64,000 nucleotides of DNA from Meandrina meandrites (taxonomy: Eukaryota > Cnidaria > Anthozoa > Scleractinia > Meandrinidae). Below the pieces are notes generated by a model. It did no database searches. It had not been told where the DNA came from and saw nothing but the letters and a program-made list of their open reading frames with translations. The stretch lies in the NCBI GenBank assembly GCA_963693305.1, contig OY855914.1:21591472-21655471 (forward strand), in the 5' to 3' direction. Each line of letters starts with the position of its first letter. Position 1 is the first letter of the stretch. Position numbers and translations under genes: made by a program. Of the stretch, positions 8,363-16,963 are shown piece by piece.

Positions 8363-8788
8363 ATGACGACTTACTATCCGCACAAGATTTCACTTTCAGA
8401 TGGGCAGAAGGTAAACCTCGCGCGAGCTTTTGGGCGAGGAGAAGCAGTTACACTCAGATTTAAAAACGAGGCTATAACCGGCGGTAGCGACACTTTGCAC
8501 TTGACCACCCGGCAGATCAAAAAAATAGAGCGCGCTATCAAAAACAAAACGGGCGTGGACATAGACATGAGCAAGACACAAATCAGACGTGTGCGCAACG
8601 CTATCAAAGTGGATAACGCTAACAAAAAGACACAAATCAAAAGTGTGCGCAAGCTGGCAAATGGTGCAGGTATGCGGGTAAAACCTCCAACAGGTGGAAA
8701 GGGTATGCGCATCAACCCTCCACCATTTATGCGCCCTCCACCATTTATTGGTTCTTGGGGTGATCAAAAAAAAGCCCGCCTTCGTTGA
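8363..8788 (+). CDS. Basic core-like protein with repeated LSxxQIxK motif
   Basis: 141 aa, strongly basic. It carries repeats of about 35 aa built on L(S/T)xxQIKKxxRAIK (ISLSDGQKVNLARAF, LTTRQIKKIERAIK, MSKTQIRRVRNAIK), then a Gly/Pro/Arg region ending RPPPFIGSWG. The B homologue (20686-21201) keeps the repeats and the PPPVIGSWG motif. The composition suggests a DNA-condensing core or capsid-cementing protein. The 3' end overlaps the protease frame, which lacks its own start codon, so part of the product may be extended into the protease. Confidence 0.7.
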   Translation: MTTYYPHKISLSDGQKVNLARAFGRGEAVTLRFKNEAITGGSDTLHLTTRQIKKIERAIKNKTGVDIDMSKTQIRRVRNAIKVDNANKKTQIKSVRKLANGAGMRVKPPTGGKGMRINPPPFMRPPPFIGSWGDQKKARLR

Positions 8789-9215
8789 TGTCCCCTTAAC
8801 TGATTATGACTTGCAGCGATGGTGCCGATACTTGAAAATCCCCATCAAAGGAATATTTGCGAGAGACGAGATCCACGTGAAAAACCACTCCCCTTGTATA
8901 ATCAACATGGATGATCTTGGAGGGCCAGGCACCCATTGGGTATGCTGCTGGGATGGAACTGAATATTTTGACTCTTTTGGTTTACCTCCACCCGCAGAAT
9001 GGGAAATTGAGTTGATTCTTGAAGGTAAACAGACCTTTCTTCGGAATGACAACCAGCTTCAGGAGGAATTCAGTGTGCGCTGCGGCTATTACTGTTTGCT
9101 TTTCCTGAATGAAAGAAATAAAGGCCGGTCGTTTCGAGATATTTTGAGCATGTTTTCAGAAAATACACACGCCAACGAGGCTGCGGTGAAGGATTATTTT
9201 ACACATAATGTATAG
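8694..9215 (+). CDS. Adenain-like cysteine protease, no AUG start
   Basis: The frame is open from 8694 but contains no ATG before the catalytic domain; conserved sequence begins about 8770 (KKPAFVDVPL ... LQRWCRYLKIPIKG). Catalytic residues expected for the adenovirus-protease/Ulp1 clan are visible: His in GPGTHWVCCW, Asp in YFDSFG, and Cys in SVRCGYYCLLFL. Role: processing of capsid proteins during maturation. The frame is +1 relative to 8363-8788 and overlaps its last 95 bp, including an A8 run at 8767-8774. Translation through frameshifting, a splice, or a non-AUG start is required. B has the same arrangement. The stop overlaps the start region of the next gene. Confidence 0.8.
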   Translation: MERVCASTLHHLCALHHLLVLGVIKKKPAFVDVPLTDYDLQRWCRYLKIPIKGIFARDEIHVKNHSPCIINMDDLGGPGTHWVCCWDGTEYFDSFGLPPPAEWEIELILEGKQTFLRNDNQLQEEFSVRCGYYCLLFLNERNKGRSFRDILSMFSENTHANEAAVKDYFTHNV

Positions 9216-9216
9216 G

Positions 9217-9819
9217 ATGGATGTTTACTGTGTGAAAGAAAAGCGCTTCACACCCAATGTGGTGGGAAGTGAAAAAATTACAACCACAAAAAATGGCAGA
9301 AGACTGCTTAAAGTAAAATGCGCCAGCTGCGGCATTACCAAGACAAGGTTTATAAGTGACAGTTGGATTAAACCTGAAAATGTTCAAGAAGGAGGTAATA
9401 TTTTGGAACCAATATTTAAGTGGACCAGAAGGGGTTTACCCAAAAAGAAGAGAGAAGAACTTGCACGCGCTGAAAAAAGAATGTTTGGAGGTGGAGTAGT
9501 GGGGGGTCCCCACACCCCTAGTGGAAGTGGAGTATTTGATACAGTTGGAAATACAGCCGCTGAAGCTTTCTTTGAGTATGGAGTTCCTTATTTAGCAAAG
9601 CAAGGTGTGAAACAAGGAAGATACTTTGCAAGCGAGTTTCTGAGACAACCAGAGTATCAGAAGAAGTTAGCCAATAAAGCCAAACCAATCGCGAGAAAAG
9701 CTGTTAATTACACAATTGATGCTTTGTCTGGGGATTTGTTGACTAAAGCCTCAAACAGATTAAGACCAAAAGATATGATACCGGGAAATAAGATGAAAGG
9801 CGGGTGTCATAATTTGTAA
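9217..9819 (+). CDS. Zinc-ribbon protein with Gly-rich, helical C-terminal part
   Basis: Start at 9217 (MDVYCVKEKRF) chosen to match the parallel start of the next gene; an in-frame ATG at 9208 is also possible. Residues 1-50 form a DUF5679-like zinc ribbon (YCVKE ... KNGRRLLKVKCASCGITKTRF) nearly identical to that of the 9833 gene. The remaining 150 aa are different: basic WTRRGLPKKKREELARAEKRMFGGG, a Gly-rich turn, then helices, ending GGCHNL. It may be a minor capsid or core protein that shares a targeting or packaging module with its neighbour. Of the expected four Cys, only three are in place in A. Confidence 0.7.
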   Translation: MDVYCVKEKRFTPNVVGSEKITTTKNGRRLLKVKCASCGITKTRFISDSWIKPENVQEGGNILEPIFKWTRRGLPKKKREELARAEKRMFGGGVVGGPHTPSGSGVFDTVGNTAAEAFFEYGVPYLAKQGVKQGRYFASEFLRQPEYQKKLANKAKPIARKAVNYTIDALSGDLLTKASNRLRPKDMIPGNKMKGGCHNL

Positions 9820-9832
9820 TTATTATATAGGG

Positions 9833-10711
9833 ATGGAGGTATACTGCGTAAAGGAAAAGCGTTTTACACCAAATGTATCGGGAAGTGAAACATTCGCAAC
9901 CGCAAAAAATGGTAGAAGGCTGCTTAAAGTAAAATGCGCAAGTTGTGGCATCACCAAGACACGATTCATAAGTGACAGTTGGGTTAAACCTAAAAATAAA
10001 CCCCAAAGCGGTGGTAATTATGATATGAGAATTTATGCGGGTAATCGGGTAGACGACCCAACAAACCCTCTTTACCAACGTGGTGGGGCTTTTGATTTGC
10101 ATAAAGCTATTGGCAAGCTGCCTAAGCCAAAAAAGGGGTGGACACTTCCTGGTCATAACTACACAGGACCATACAATCCCCTTGAAAAACAGCTTTCTTA
10201 TGACCCCAAGACGGGAAAGATATTGAAGATTTATCAGCAACCCACAGGCGCCACTGACGCGGTTTCAATGCAGCATGATGTTGATTATGCCGTTTGTGCA
10301 GGTAAGAAAAATGAAAAAAGCTGCAAACATGATGCAGACAAAAAAATGGTGAAGGCCCTTGACGCTATTCCCAAAAATAAACGGCAATGGGGTCATGCCG
10401 CGGCCCGAAACGCAATCAGCTCGAAGCAAAAAGTAGGATTAGGTGTCGGTGAAACGATCAATAAAAATATCGGCGAAAAGATTCCAGGCTTTCAACCGGC
10501 TCAAGATGTGGCTGCTGCAATCATGGCTGTCACAGGTGGTGATAAGGATTTGTTTAAAAAGTATTGGAGTGGTGACATCGCAAAGGGTGCCTTTAACACG
10601 AAAACCGGTCTGTTCAGCAAAAAGTTTTGGACACACCCTAAAAATACGACTGGACCATGTAATCAGATTGTGTATAAAAATGGAAAATGGCATAACCAAT
10701 ATTGCGATTAG
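9833..10711 (+). CDS. Zinc-ribbon protein with phospholipase A2-like domain
   Basis: 292 aa in three parts: zinc ribbon (1-50); a PLA2-like segment (about 100-190) with HNYTGPYNPL as the calcium-loop equivalent and MQHDVDYAVC carrying the His-Asp dyad; and a C-terminal domain (about 205-292; IPGFQPAQDVAAAIMAVTGGD, KKYWSGDIAKG). Parvovirus capsid proteins and some Polinton/adintovirus proteins carry such PLA2 modules for membrane passage. The calcium loop reads GPY rather than GPG, so activity is uncertain. TTATTATATA lies 5 bp before the ATG. In B the zinc ribbon, PLA2 and C-terminal domains are distributed differently over two genes. Confidence 0.75.
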   Translation: MEVYCVKEKRFTPNVSGSETFATAKNGRRLLKVKCASCGITKTRFISDSWVKPKNKPQSGGNYDMRIYAGNRVDDPTNPLYQRGGAFDLHKAIGKLPKPKKGWTLPGHNYTGPYNPLEKQLSYDPKTGKILKIYQQPTGATDAVSMQHDVDYAVCAGKKNEKSCKHDADKKMVKALDAIPKNKRQWGHAAARNAISSKQKVGLGVGETINKNIGEKIPGFQPAQDVAAAIMAVTGGDKDLFKKYWSGDIAKGAFNTKTGLFSKKFWTHPKNTTGPCNQIVYKNGKWHNQYCD

Positions 10712-10742
10712 ATTACACATTTTAAACACACATATATAGGAA

Positions 10743-11264
10743 ATGGATTCTGCAACAAAATTCCGGCGGGATGAAATAGAAATGATAAAGAAAAATCTTG
10801 AAAACCAGTTGGCGCATTACTACCAAACCTCAGCCAAGTTTAAACGGTGGCACACGCGGTGTCAAACAGTATGTGCGTTAACAGGCGGAGTTGCTACCAT
10901 TCTTACAGGCTCTGGGTTGGCCGCTTCTCTTTCTGTGGTTGGTGTTGTTGTTGGCGCCCCTTTAATCGCAACTGCCACCTTGTTTTCATTGGTGTCAACC
11001 TTCTCCATCGTCACCGTCAAATTTTTCCTGCGTAAAGCGAAAAAACACGAAAAAATACAAACTTTGGCTGAAGCTACGCTGAGCTCAATCAACTCTCTCA
11101 TATCGACCGCTCTTGAAGATGGTAAAATCTCAGACAGTGAGTACCAAGATATTATCAAAAAGTACAACAGCTTTACTACTGCAAAGACAAAACTGCGTTT
11201 TTCAAACCACACTGACGGCGGGGTAAAGGTCGACAGAAGAGCATCAAAGACAACTTCTTTTTAA
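10743..11264 (+). CDS. Small two-pass membrane protein
   Basis: 173 aa. An N-terminal charged amphipathic region (1-40) is followed by two hydrophobic segments (about 42-68 and 70-95, GGVATILTGSGLAASLSVVGVVVG and LIATATLFSLVSTFSIVTV) and a helical C-terminal region (LAEATLSSINSLISTALEDGKISDSEYQDIIKKY). A virion membrane or host-membrane role is possible; no family recognised. ACACATATATAG lies just before the ATG. The 3' end overlaps the convergent gene 11244-11798 by 21 bp. Confidence 0.7.
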   Translation: MDSATKFRRDEIEMIKKNLENQLAHYYQTSAKFKRWHTRCQTVCALTGGVATILTGSGLAASLSVVGVVVGAPLIATATLFSLVSTFSIVTVKFFLRKAKKHEKIQTLAEATLSSINSLISTALEDGKISDSEYQDIIKKYNSFTTAKTKLRFSNHTDGGVKVDRRASKTTSF

Positions 11265-11798
11265 TGGAGGGCAAACCTTATAGCGGTTATAAATAATTTG
11301 TTTTAGCATTTCTTCTCGCCACCATTCGTTGAAACTTTTTTCGGCTTTATTTCTGGTTTGTACCATCTTCGGCAATCTTTTCGTAAGCTTTCCCAGTATT
11401 GCATTTTTCGCCGGCCAATCGATAGGTGAGACCTTTTGAAAATAGTTGTATAAAAAACAAACGTAGTTACACGATCCGGGGTAGTAACTCAGTTGCTGAT
11501 ACCGCTTGAACTGGTGAATGACATTACCCAAAAAGGTCAACCCCATATTGTCACCGACCTGATCTATAGAAATGCCGGTTTTTTTTAGTACCGCAAGTAA
11601 ATACCATAATTTGAGGTGGTGTCTCATCTCTTCATGGGGCTCATCCGGCAGTGGGGGTTCCCATGAGTAAAAGTCAAGCTTGATTTCCGGTTTGATTTCT
11701 TTTATTAACGCTTCCTGCTCTTCCACCCACATTTCGTCAAGCTCTTGGAGGCTTTGTTGTCCTCCGAACCTCTTTGGAAAAGGGAAATCGAAACTCAT
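11244..11798 (-). CDS. Conserved-looking protein of unknown function
   Basis: 184 aa, no recognised motif. It has an acidic N-terminal half (LQELDEMWVEEQEALIKEI), a Trp/His/Leu region (EEMRHHLKLWYLLAVLKKTG), and a basic C-terminal part. It is leftward, divergent from the integrase across a 39-bp spacer, and overlaps the membrane-protein gene at its 3' end. The minus strand reads TATATACATGACAACAAAATG at the start. An embedded palindrome copy (11483-11497) lies in its coding sequence. Position next to the integrase suggests a replication or regulatory role, but this is only context. Confidence 0.6.
   Translation of the reverse strand: MSFDFPFPKRFGGQQSLQELDEMWVEEQEALIKEIKPEIKLDFYSWEPPLPDEPHEEMRHHLKLWYLLAVLKKTGISIDQVGDNMGLTFLGNVIHQFKRYQQLSYYPGSCNYVCFLYNYFQKVSPIDWPAKNAILGKLTKRLPKMVQTRNKAEKSFNEWWREEMLKQIIYNRYKVCPPLKRSCL
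11483..11497. repeat. Palindromic coding insert, copy 3 (one mismatch)
   Basis: AGTAACTCAGTTGCT, in a third codon phase (QQLSY on the minus strand) within the 11244-11798 gene. Confidence 0.55.
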
Positions 11799-11837
11799 TT
11801 TGTTGTCATGTATATATGATCGCGCATAATTATTTAA
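11799..11837. promoter_or_regulatory. Compact divergent promoter, unknown gene/integrase
   Basis: 39 bp containing ATGTATATATGATC and an AT-rich TAATTATTTAA stretch against the integrase ATG. Likely shared by both divergent genes. Confidence 0.5.
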
Positions 11838-12839
11838 ATGGATAAAAAATTGGAGCGGCGTTATTACAGCCCACAGGGTTACTGGAAAGGTATCTCCGCC
11901 ATTAAAAAATTAGCGGCTGCTGCAAAGGTTCCTGAAGTTGTTGCCAAAGAATGGTTGTTCAAACAAGCGCTCTGGCAGATCTACCTCCCCGCACCGCGCT
12001 ACATTCCTCGTCTAAAATTCGATGTACCTACACCCAACAAAGTGCATCAGGCAGATCTTCTTTTTCTGCCACATGACACAGTGGAAAGCAACTCAGTTGC
12101 TAAAACTTACAAATACGCGCTTACCGTTGTTGACATTGCCAGCAGATTCAAAGAAGCTCAACCTTTAACTTCTAAAAACTCTGATGAGGTTGCCAAAGCT
12201 TTTAAGACAATTTATACACGTGGACCTTTGAAATGGCCTGAACTGTTGCAGGTTGATCCTGGGCGTGAATTTATGGGCGCTGTTACAAAAGAAATGGAAA
12301 ATCACAAAACTTCTATCAGACGTGGCCACCCTGAAATACATAGAGACCAAGCTATTGTTGAACGTTTTAATCGTACCTTGGCTGAGCGTTTGTTTGGCCA
12401 CCAGTACGCAGTTGAAATGCGTTCACCTGAGGGTTTGCGGTCTACTGAGTGGGTAAAAAGGCTTCCCAAAGTTGTTTCTGCTCTGAACAACCAAGTCACT
12501 CGATTAATCGGTATGAAACCTGCTGCCGCAATCAAGAAAAAAAATGTTTATGCGGAGCCGTCAACCAAATATTTGCGACCTGTTGGAGAAAATGAAAAAA
12601 AGCTCCCATCCAATGTTATGCTTCGGTATTTGTACGAACCTGGTGAGCTGGAAGGTGGGACAAAAAGAGCCACTGATCCAATCTGGTCCTTGAATGTCTT
12701 TAACCTTGAACGTTCTTTTACCAAACCGAATCAGCCCGTTCTCTACTATTTACGCGACGGACCCAAACGTGGTTTTGTACGTGAAGAACTGCTTGTTGTA
12801 CCTCCAAACACACAATTACCCCCAACTAATGTAAACTAG
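11838..12839 (+). CDS. Retroviral-type DDE integrase (A/C type)
   Basis: 333 aa. The rve core shows D73 in VHQADLLFLPHD, D140 in LLQVDPGREFMG and E175 in DQAIVERFNRT, with the D-to-E spacing of about 35. It would cut and join the element ends during insertion. The C-terminal region (RPVGENEKKLP ... NVMLRYLYEPGELEGG ... VLYYLRDGPKRGFVREELLVVPP) resembles an SH3-like integrase tail; no chromodomain is seen. It is very similar along its length to the C integrase (32588-33538) and unlike B's, which has a chromodomain. A palindromic insert (12087) codes SNSVA where C has other residues. The stop overlaps the polymerase stop by 4 bp, convergently. Confidence 0.92.
   Translation: MDKKLERRYYSPQGYWKGISAIKKLAAAAKVPEVVAKEWLFKQALWQIYLPAPRYIPRLKFDVPTPNKVHQADLLFLPHDTVESNSVAKTYKYALTVVDIASRFKEAQPLTSKNSDEVAKAFKTIYTRGPLKWPELLQVDPGREFMGAVTKEMENHKTSIRRGHPEIHRDQAIVERFNRTLAERLFGHQYAVEMRSPEGLRSTEWVKRLPKVVSALNNQVTRLIGMKPAAAIKKKNVYAEPSTKYLRPVGENEKKLPSNVMLRYLYEPGELEGGTKRATDPIWSLNVFNLERSFTKPNQPVLYYLRDGPKRGFVREELLVVPPNTQLPPTNVN
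12087..12102. repeat. Palindromic coding insert, copy 4
   Basis: AGCAACTCAGTTGCTA, in frame as SNSVA in the integrase, at a loop where the C homologue differs in sequence and lacks the motif. Confidence 0.75.
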
Positions 12840-15800
12840 ATATGGTATTCAATTGGTTCTGTATGGATGCCGTCAGGTAGTACCCAGCGTTTGTCATAAT
12901 ACGCGCTCAACCCCAGCTTTTCTTGCTCATATGTTACTATATTCCCATCCCGCATTCTGAAACCTCTGTTTGTTGCCATATCCTTGTTTCCGTTCAGCGC
13001 TGCCTTGAAACGGTGCCAGTTGATCTCGTTTTGCCTCTTTGACATCCCCTTTGAGCTGAGCTTCTTTTTTACTTCCACTTCTTTCTTTTTTTCTATATGG
13101 TGATGGTCCGCATAATAACATTTGGAGCAGAGCGCTATCATCCGCTCCCCCTCAAACTCCTGCTTAAACAGACCGGGTGTTCTACCACTCCACTTGTCCC
13201 ACGCCAACCAGTTCTTTTTTTCTTTCTCGAATTCCGCTTTCATTTCTGGTTTCACAATGTCTTCCAGACTCTTTCCCGAGATTGCCATGTAGTTGCTGTC
13301 AGTGTCCATCTGGATCAGCTCGAAATCTCTTCTGTCGATGTACCTGTCCAGAAAGTCGTAATAAAATTCCAGCATCCGCAGTTTGGCCAGCTGATAGACC
13401 GCTATTCCAATTTGAAAGGGTCTTCTGATTGTGATTCGCGTCTTTCGACTTTCTAACTCATATGCCTTTCCAATCTCATCAAGATCTGAAAAATATGCGC
13501 TTCTCAGAACTCTGTCAACTACCTTCTCATCTTTGGTGTAAATGACGTTTGTTTGCCGTTCCAAGGCTTCGATTAGCTTTCCGTACCCACTGTTTCCCAA
13601 CAATTTGAATATATCCGCCAATAATGCTTTGCTTTTTTCTACATCCCCCGTTCGCCGCGCCTCCGTAACTTGTTCCACAAACCAGGGGAAGATCTTTGCC
13701 GGTGTGTAGTCAATTGTGCGATAAACCCTTTTGATAACTGCCCCGTGGTTTATGTACCAGAGTAGTAGAGGGGCGTATAAAAGTATCCGCTGCGCTGACA
13801 ACGTTCCCATTAGTTTCTTGTTTTTCTCTACTAGTTTTCTTCCTGTTGCTTTCAAGTATTTTTTCATATGCTTTGGGACAGCTTTGGTTGGTACCACTTT
13901 GTTGTGAAAGAACGGACACATTTCCTCAAACTTTTGGTGTAAGTGGTTTGGGATTTCTATGTCCACTTCTGCGTACCCGAACCAGCTTTTTTCTTTTAAT
14001 CTGTGCGTTAGTACTGGTGCACCGTCTATTTGGTACTCATCTGTATAGTGCACAACCCTTTCCTTTCCACAAGGCATATCTCTTAACATTGTTGAAAGAT
14101 ACAAGGCGTTGGCATCATATCCAAGGATGTTTTGGCAAAGTTTCGCAGCGCCTGCCGCGCGGGCTTCTTTTTCATTCTTTGAATCAGCAACTGAGTTGCT
14201 ATTGTATTGATGCGATCTGATCCGCGTTTTACCCACTTCATGATATCTTGTGAAGACCAAACTTGGCCCTCCGACTACCGCTTCTTTTAACATTTCATAC
14301 GCTTCTTTACTTGGGGCGTACAGTTCCGCTTTGCGTTCTATTGCTCCCCTTAAAAGGTAATGCAAACTCACACCTGGTATGCTGACTGCGTCTTTCATTA
14401 TATCGATTCCCTTCCCAGTGTAGAAGTTTCTCATCTTTTCTAAAGCCTCAAGTCCGGGGGCTACATCTAGATTATTGTAGTAACGTACCCAGTCTTTAAA
14501 GGTTTTCATTCCCTTTTCTCGGAACGTTTGTTTGCAGGCTTTCCATTCTGTCAGTTTTAGTGTGAATTCATTTTTCAACTTTGAGTACCAATGCGGGTAA
14601 TCCGGCAATCCCGGGTAATCTAGCTTTTCAGGTCTGTCAAACCACTCGTATGGAAACCATGATTTTGGTGCCTTGCAGCCGTATGCCTTTATCCATTTAT
14701 CGTAACTCACCCCCGGACCGAGATAATTTATTATATCCAGAAACCGGAAGCCTGAAGTGAGTAAGAACATGATTTTGTTTCCATTCTTTGCCACTCTGAC
14801 TTTGTTGGTTGTGTTCGCAAGTTTTTCTGCGAAGTACTTTTTTATCAGATTGAGATCGTAAGTCCCTGAGTTGAAGCCCAGTACTGGGACCTGATCACAC
14901 CATTCTTCTATTTTTTTCCTCTGATCTTTTGGTAGCAGGTTTACATCCGCTGGCATAAATTCATCTCTTACTTTTGTTCTTATGTTTTTACCGCGTCTCT
15001 CCAGCTCTTTCATGAACTTGCGGATCAACTCTGCGGGATCTTTTTCACAGATATGGGTTATTTTCGGTGCGGGTTTTCCGTCTTGTGTGATGGTGGTTTC
15101 AAGAGTGTCGCCGATGCTTACTGAGATTGGTACGTGCTCATTCTCGATCGTTAAGCTATCTGTCGGTTCCTTTCGTTTGTTTTTGTCTCCGTATGCCTCA
15201 AAATCATACAAAATAGCGTGTGGGTAACTTTTTGTTTTTGCTTCAGGTAGTTGTTCAATATATTTATCTCCGACTTCGCAGGCCCAACACTCAATCACTC
15301 TGTAGCCAGCTTTTCTGAGATAAGCTGTGCGTCTCTTTGTTGCTTGGAAGAGATCTTCTCTTGTTCTGTCCCCGCGTTCTATTATTTTATCTCGATCGGG
15401 GTAACATTTTGGACAACCGTGCCAGTAGCATCCGTGATACTGTAACACCAGATTTTTCTCATGGTTGTAGCCATCAACCGGTCTTTTCTCTATCCAACGC
15501 TCTCCCCCGTGTCCTGACATTGCGTGGTGAATGGGGATTTTCCAATGCTTTGCTACGTACTCAAGCCACTGAATTGATTCTTTTGAGGCTTTATGTTTTG
15601 GATAAAATGCTTTTTCATAAGCTGTCTGCGGTGCCTCAACCTTTTCTCCTGGGCAATCTATTACGGTTTTCCCTTGGGCACACCTTTCTGCATGACGTTG
15701 TAAATGGGTTGCTTGTGTAAATCTTGCTTTGCAGTGGATGCATGCATAAGTTTTTCCCAACTTTTTAATGTCTTTTATTAAAAATGCGTGCTTTCCAAAA

Positions 15801-16906
15801 ATACCGATTGTCATAACGTTTTTAAACTGCGGTGCTGGATTTCTTGCTAAATGCCATACAACTTCTTTTTCATCTATACGCTCTGGTACATATACCCTTA
15901 TTCCCAGCCAGCCTGAGAAAGCTGTGCCCTTATTCAGGTGCATTTCGACCTTTTCCAATTCATCCAGTGATGTTTTTACGCAGTTCGTCGGTGTATCTCG
16001 GAGTTTGAAAAAACTCTTGGCTAGACCTTGCGCCGCTTTTGTACTTCGATCTGGTCTAGCTCCTTTGTGTACAGCAATACAGCGCCATAGACACATGTTA
16101 TCTCTATAGGTATCCAGTGCTACCATTGAACGACTATGTGCAAGGTTGCGCAGCCAGTTTGGTAAGGGTCCTGTTCCCATCAGCGGTTGACGGTCAAGCA
16201 CAACCTTTACATCAGCATTAAAATGCTCCTCGAAAATCCACTTTGTGTTCGGCCTTTCGATACTATCCGCATCCAGACGTACGGCCTCCCTATTAATTAA
16301 CCAATTCTCCGCTTCTGCATATGTATTCATCCAAGGGGAGCCTTTATTTTGGTAGTAGAAAATTATGGTGCCGTCTTCAATGTTACGTAACTTATATGAA
16401 TAAGTGTGCCTCATGTAAAATGATGTCCTCACGTTCTCTCTTATTTTTTCCATAAATTTTGGTGTGAGGTCTTTATTCAGTTCTTTTACGAAGCGCCATC
16501 TCTTGAACCGTCTCCCGCTGCTCTCTTCACCCTCAAATTTTGTGACTTCGTACAGATTCTGAATCTCATTCTGGTAGTCTGTCACATTTCTTATGTTATT
16601 CGGTTGAATAGGATCGAATTGTCTCAGAAGTTGTTGTCCTCTGTTCCTTTTTCTAGGTGGTGCTATTGGTTGGTAAGGTTTTGGTTGTAAAGGCTGTAAT
16701 ACCCGTAATGACGGTTTATACCGCTGCTTTCTGGTTTCTGTTAGCGGCTCGACTAGCACATTCTTTATTATCTTTTTCACAGCGGGTACGTTTTCTGAAA
16801 GAAGTTGCGATAAATGTCGCAGTTCTGTAGGGTTTATTTTTGCAAGTTCCTGTTCGAGGGATTCGAGGTCTACATTTTCAAAAGAGCTGAAGTCTATTTC
16901 GTCCAT
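12836..16906 (-). CDS. Protein-primed-type family B DNA polymerase
   Basis: 1356 aa, intact. In order: a Pro/Arg-rich N-terminal region; a Cys/His segment (NMCLWRCIAVHKG at about 270-282, HAFLIKDI at 373) reminiscent of an OTU-like domain; a C2HC zinc finger (C389, C392, H405, C409); a VDGY ... YHGCYWHGC segment (477-498) like the Vsr-type nuclease domain fused to Polinton polymerases; exonuclease motifs LYDFEAYGD (about 567-574) and NSGTYDLNL (679-687); polymerase motifs A GYDANALY (929-936), B KLLGNSGYGK (1101-1110) and C MDTDSN (1200-1205). It should replicate the element with a terminal protein primer. Start at 16906 is preceded by ATAATATACA. C's copy (33535-37465) is alignable throughout except for a loop at about 901-921 that in A carries a palindromic insert. 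Confidence 0.95.
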   Translation of the reverse strand: MDEIDFSSFENVDLESLEQELAKINPTELRHLSQLLSENVPAVKKIIKNVLVEPLTETRKQRYKPSLRVLQPLQPKPYQPIAPPRKRNRGQQLLRQFDPIQPNNIRNVTDYQNEIQNLYEVTKFEGEESSGRRFKRWRFVKELNKDLTPKFMEKIRENVRTSFYMRHTYSYKLRNIEDGTIIFYYQNKGSPWMNTYAEAENWLINREAVRLDADSIERPNTKWIFEEHFNADVKVVLDRQPLMGTGPLPNWLRNLAHSRSMVALDTYRDNMCLWRCIAVHKGARPDRSTKAAQGLAKSFFKLRDTPTNCVKTSLDELEKVEMHLNKGTAFSGWLGIRVYVPERIDEKEVVWHLARNPAPQFKNVMTIGIFGKHAFLIKDIKKLGKTYACIHCKARFTQATHLQRHAERCAQGKTVIDCPGEKVEAPQTAYEKAFYPKHKASKESIQWLEYVAKHWKIPIHHAMSGHGGERWIEKRPVDGYNHEKNLVLQYHGCYWHGCPKCYPDRDKIIERGDRTREDLFQATKRRTAYLRKAGYRVIECWACEVGDKYIEQLPEAKTKSYPHAILYDFEAYGDKNKRKEPTDSLTIENEHVPISVSIGDTLETTITQDGKPAPKITHICEKDPAELIRKFMKELERRGKNIRTKVRDEFMPADVNLLPKDQRKKIEEWCDQVPVLGFNSGTYDLNLIKKYFAEKLANTTNKVRVAKNGNKIMFLLTSGFRFLDIINYLGPGVSYDKWIKAYGCKAPKSWFPYEWFDRPEKLDYPGLPDYPHWYSKLKNEFTLKLTEWKACKQTFREKGMKTFKDWVRYYNNLDVAPGLEALEKMRNFYTGKGIDIMKDAVSIPGVSLHYLLRGAIERKAELYAPSKEAYEMLKEAVVGGPSLVFTRYHEVGKTRIRSHQYNSNSVADSKNEKEARAAGAAKLCQNILGYDANALYLSTMLRDMPCGKERVVHYTDEYQIDGAPVLTHRLKEKSWFGYAEVDIEIPNHLHQKFEEMCPFFHNKVVPTKAVPKHMKKYLKATGRKLVEKNKKLMGTLSAQRILLYAPLLLWYINHGAVIKRVYRTIDYTPAKIFPWFVEQVTEARRTGDVEKSKALLADIFKLLGNSGYGKLIEALERQTNVIYTKDEKVVDRVLRSAYFSDLDEIGKAYELESRKTRITIRRPFQIGIAVYQLAKLRMLEFYYDFLDRYIDRRDFELIQMDTDSNYMAISGKSLEDIVKPEMKAEFEKEKKNWLAWDKWSGRTPGLFKQEFEGERMIALCSKCYYADHHHIEKKKEVEVKKKLSSKGMSKRQNEINWHRFKAALNGNKDMATNRGFRMRDGNIVTYEQEKLGLSAYYDKRWVLPDGIHTEPIEYHI
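14186..14201. repeat. Palindromic coding insert, copy 5
   Basis: AGCAACTGAGTTGCTA on the plus strand, reading SNSVA in the polymerase on the minus strand. It lies in a segment of about 20 residues absent from the C polymerase. Confidence 0.75.
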
Positions 16907-16963
16907 TGTATATTATGCAGAAAAATATTTTTTAATTTATTAATTGTTGTTAACATAATGTGT

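Noticed and set aside
13097..16109. Several plus-strand frames of 60-127 codons
   Set aside because: Antisense shadows of the polymerase gene; no motifs.
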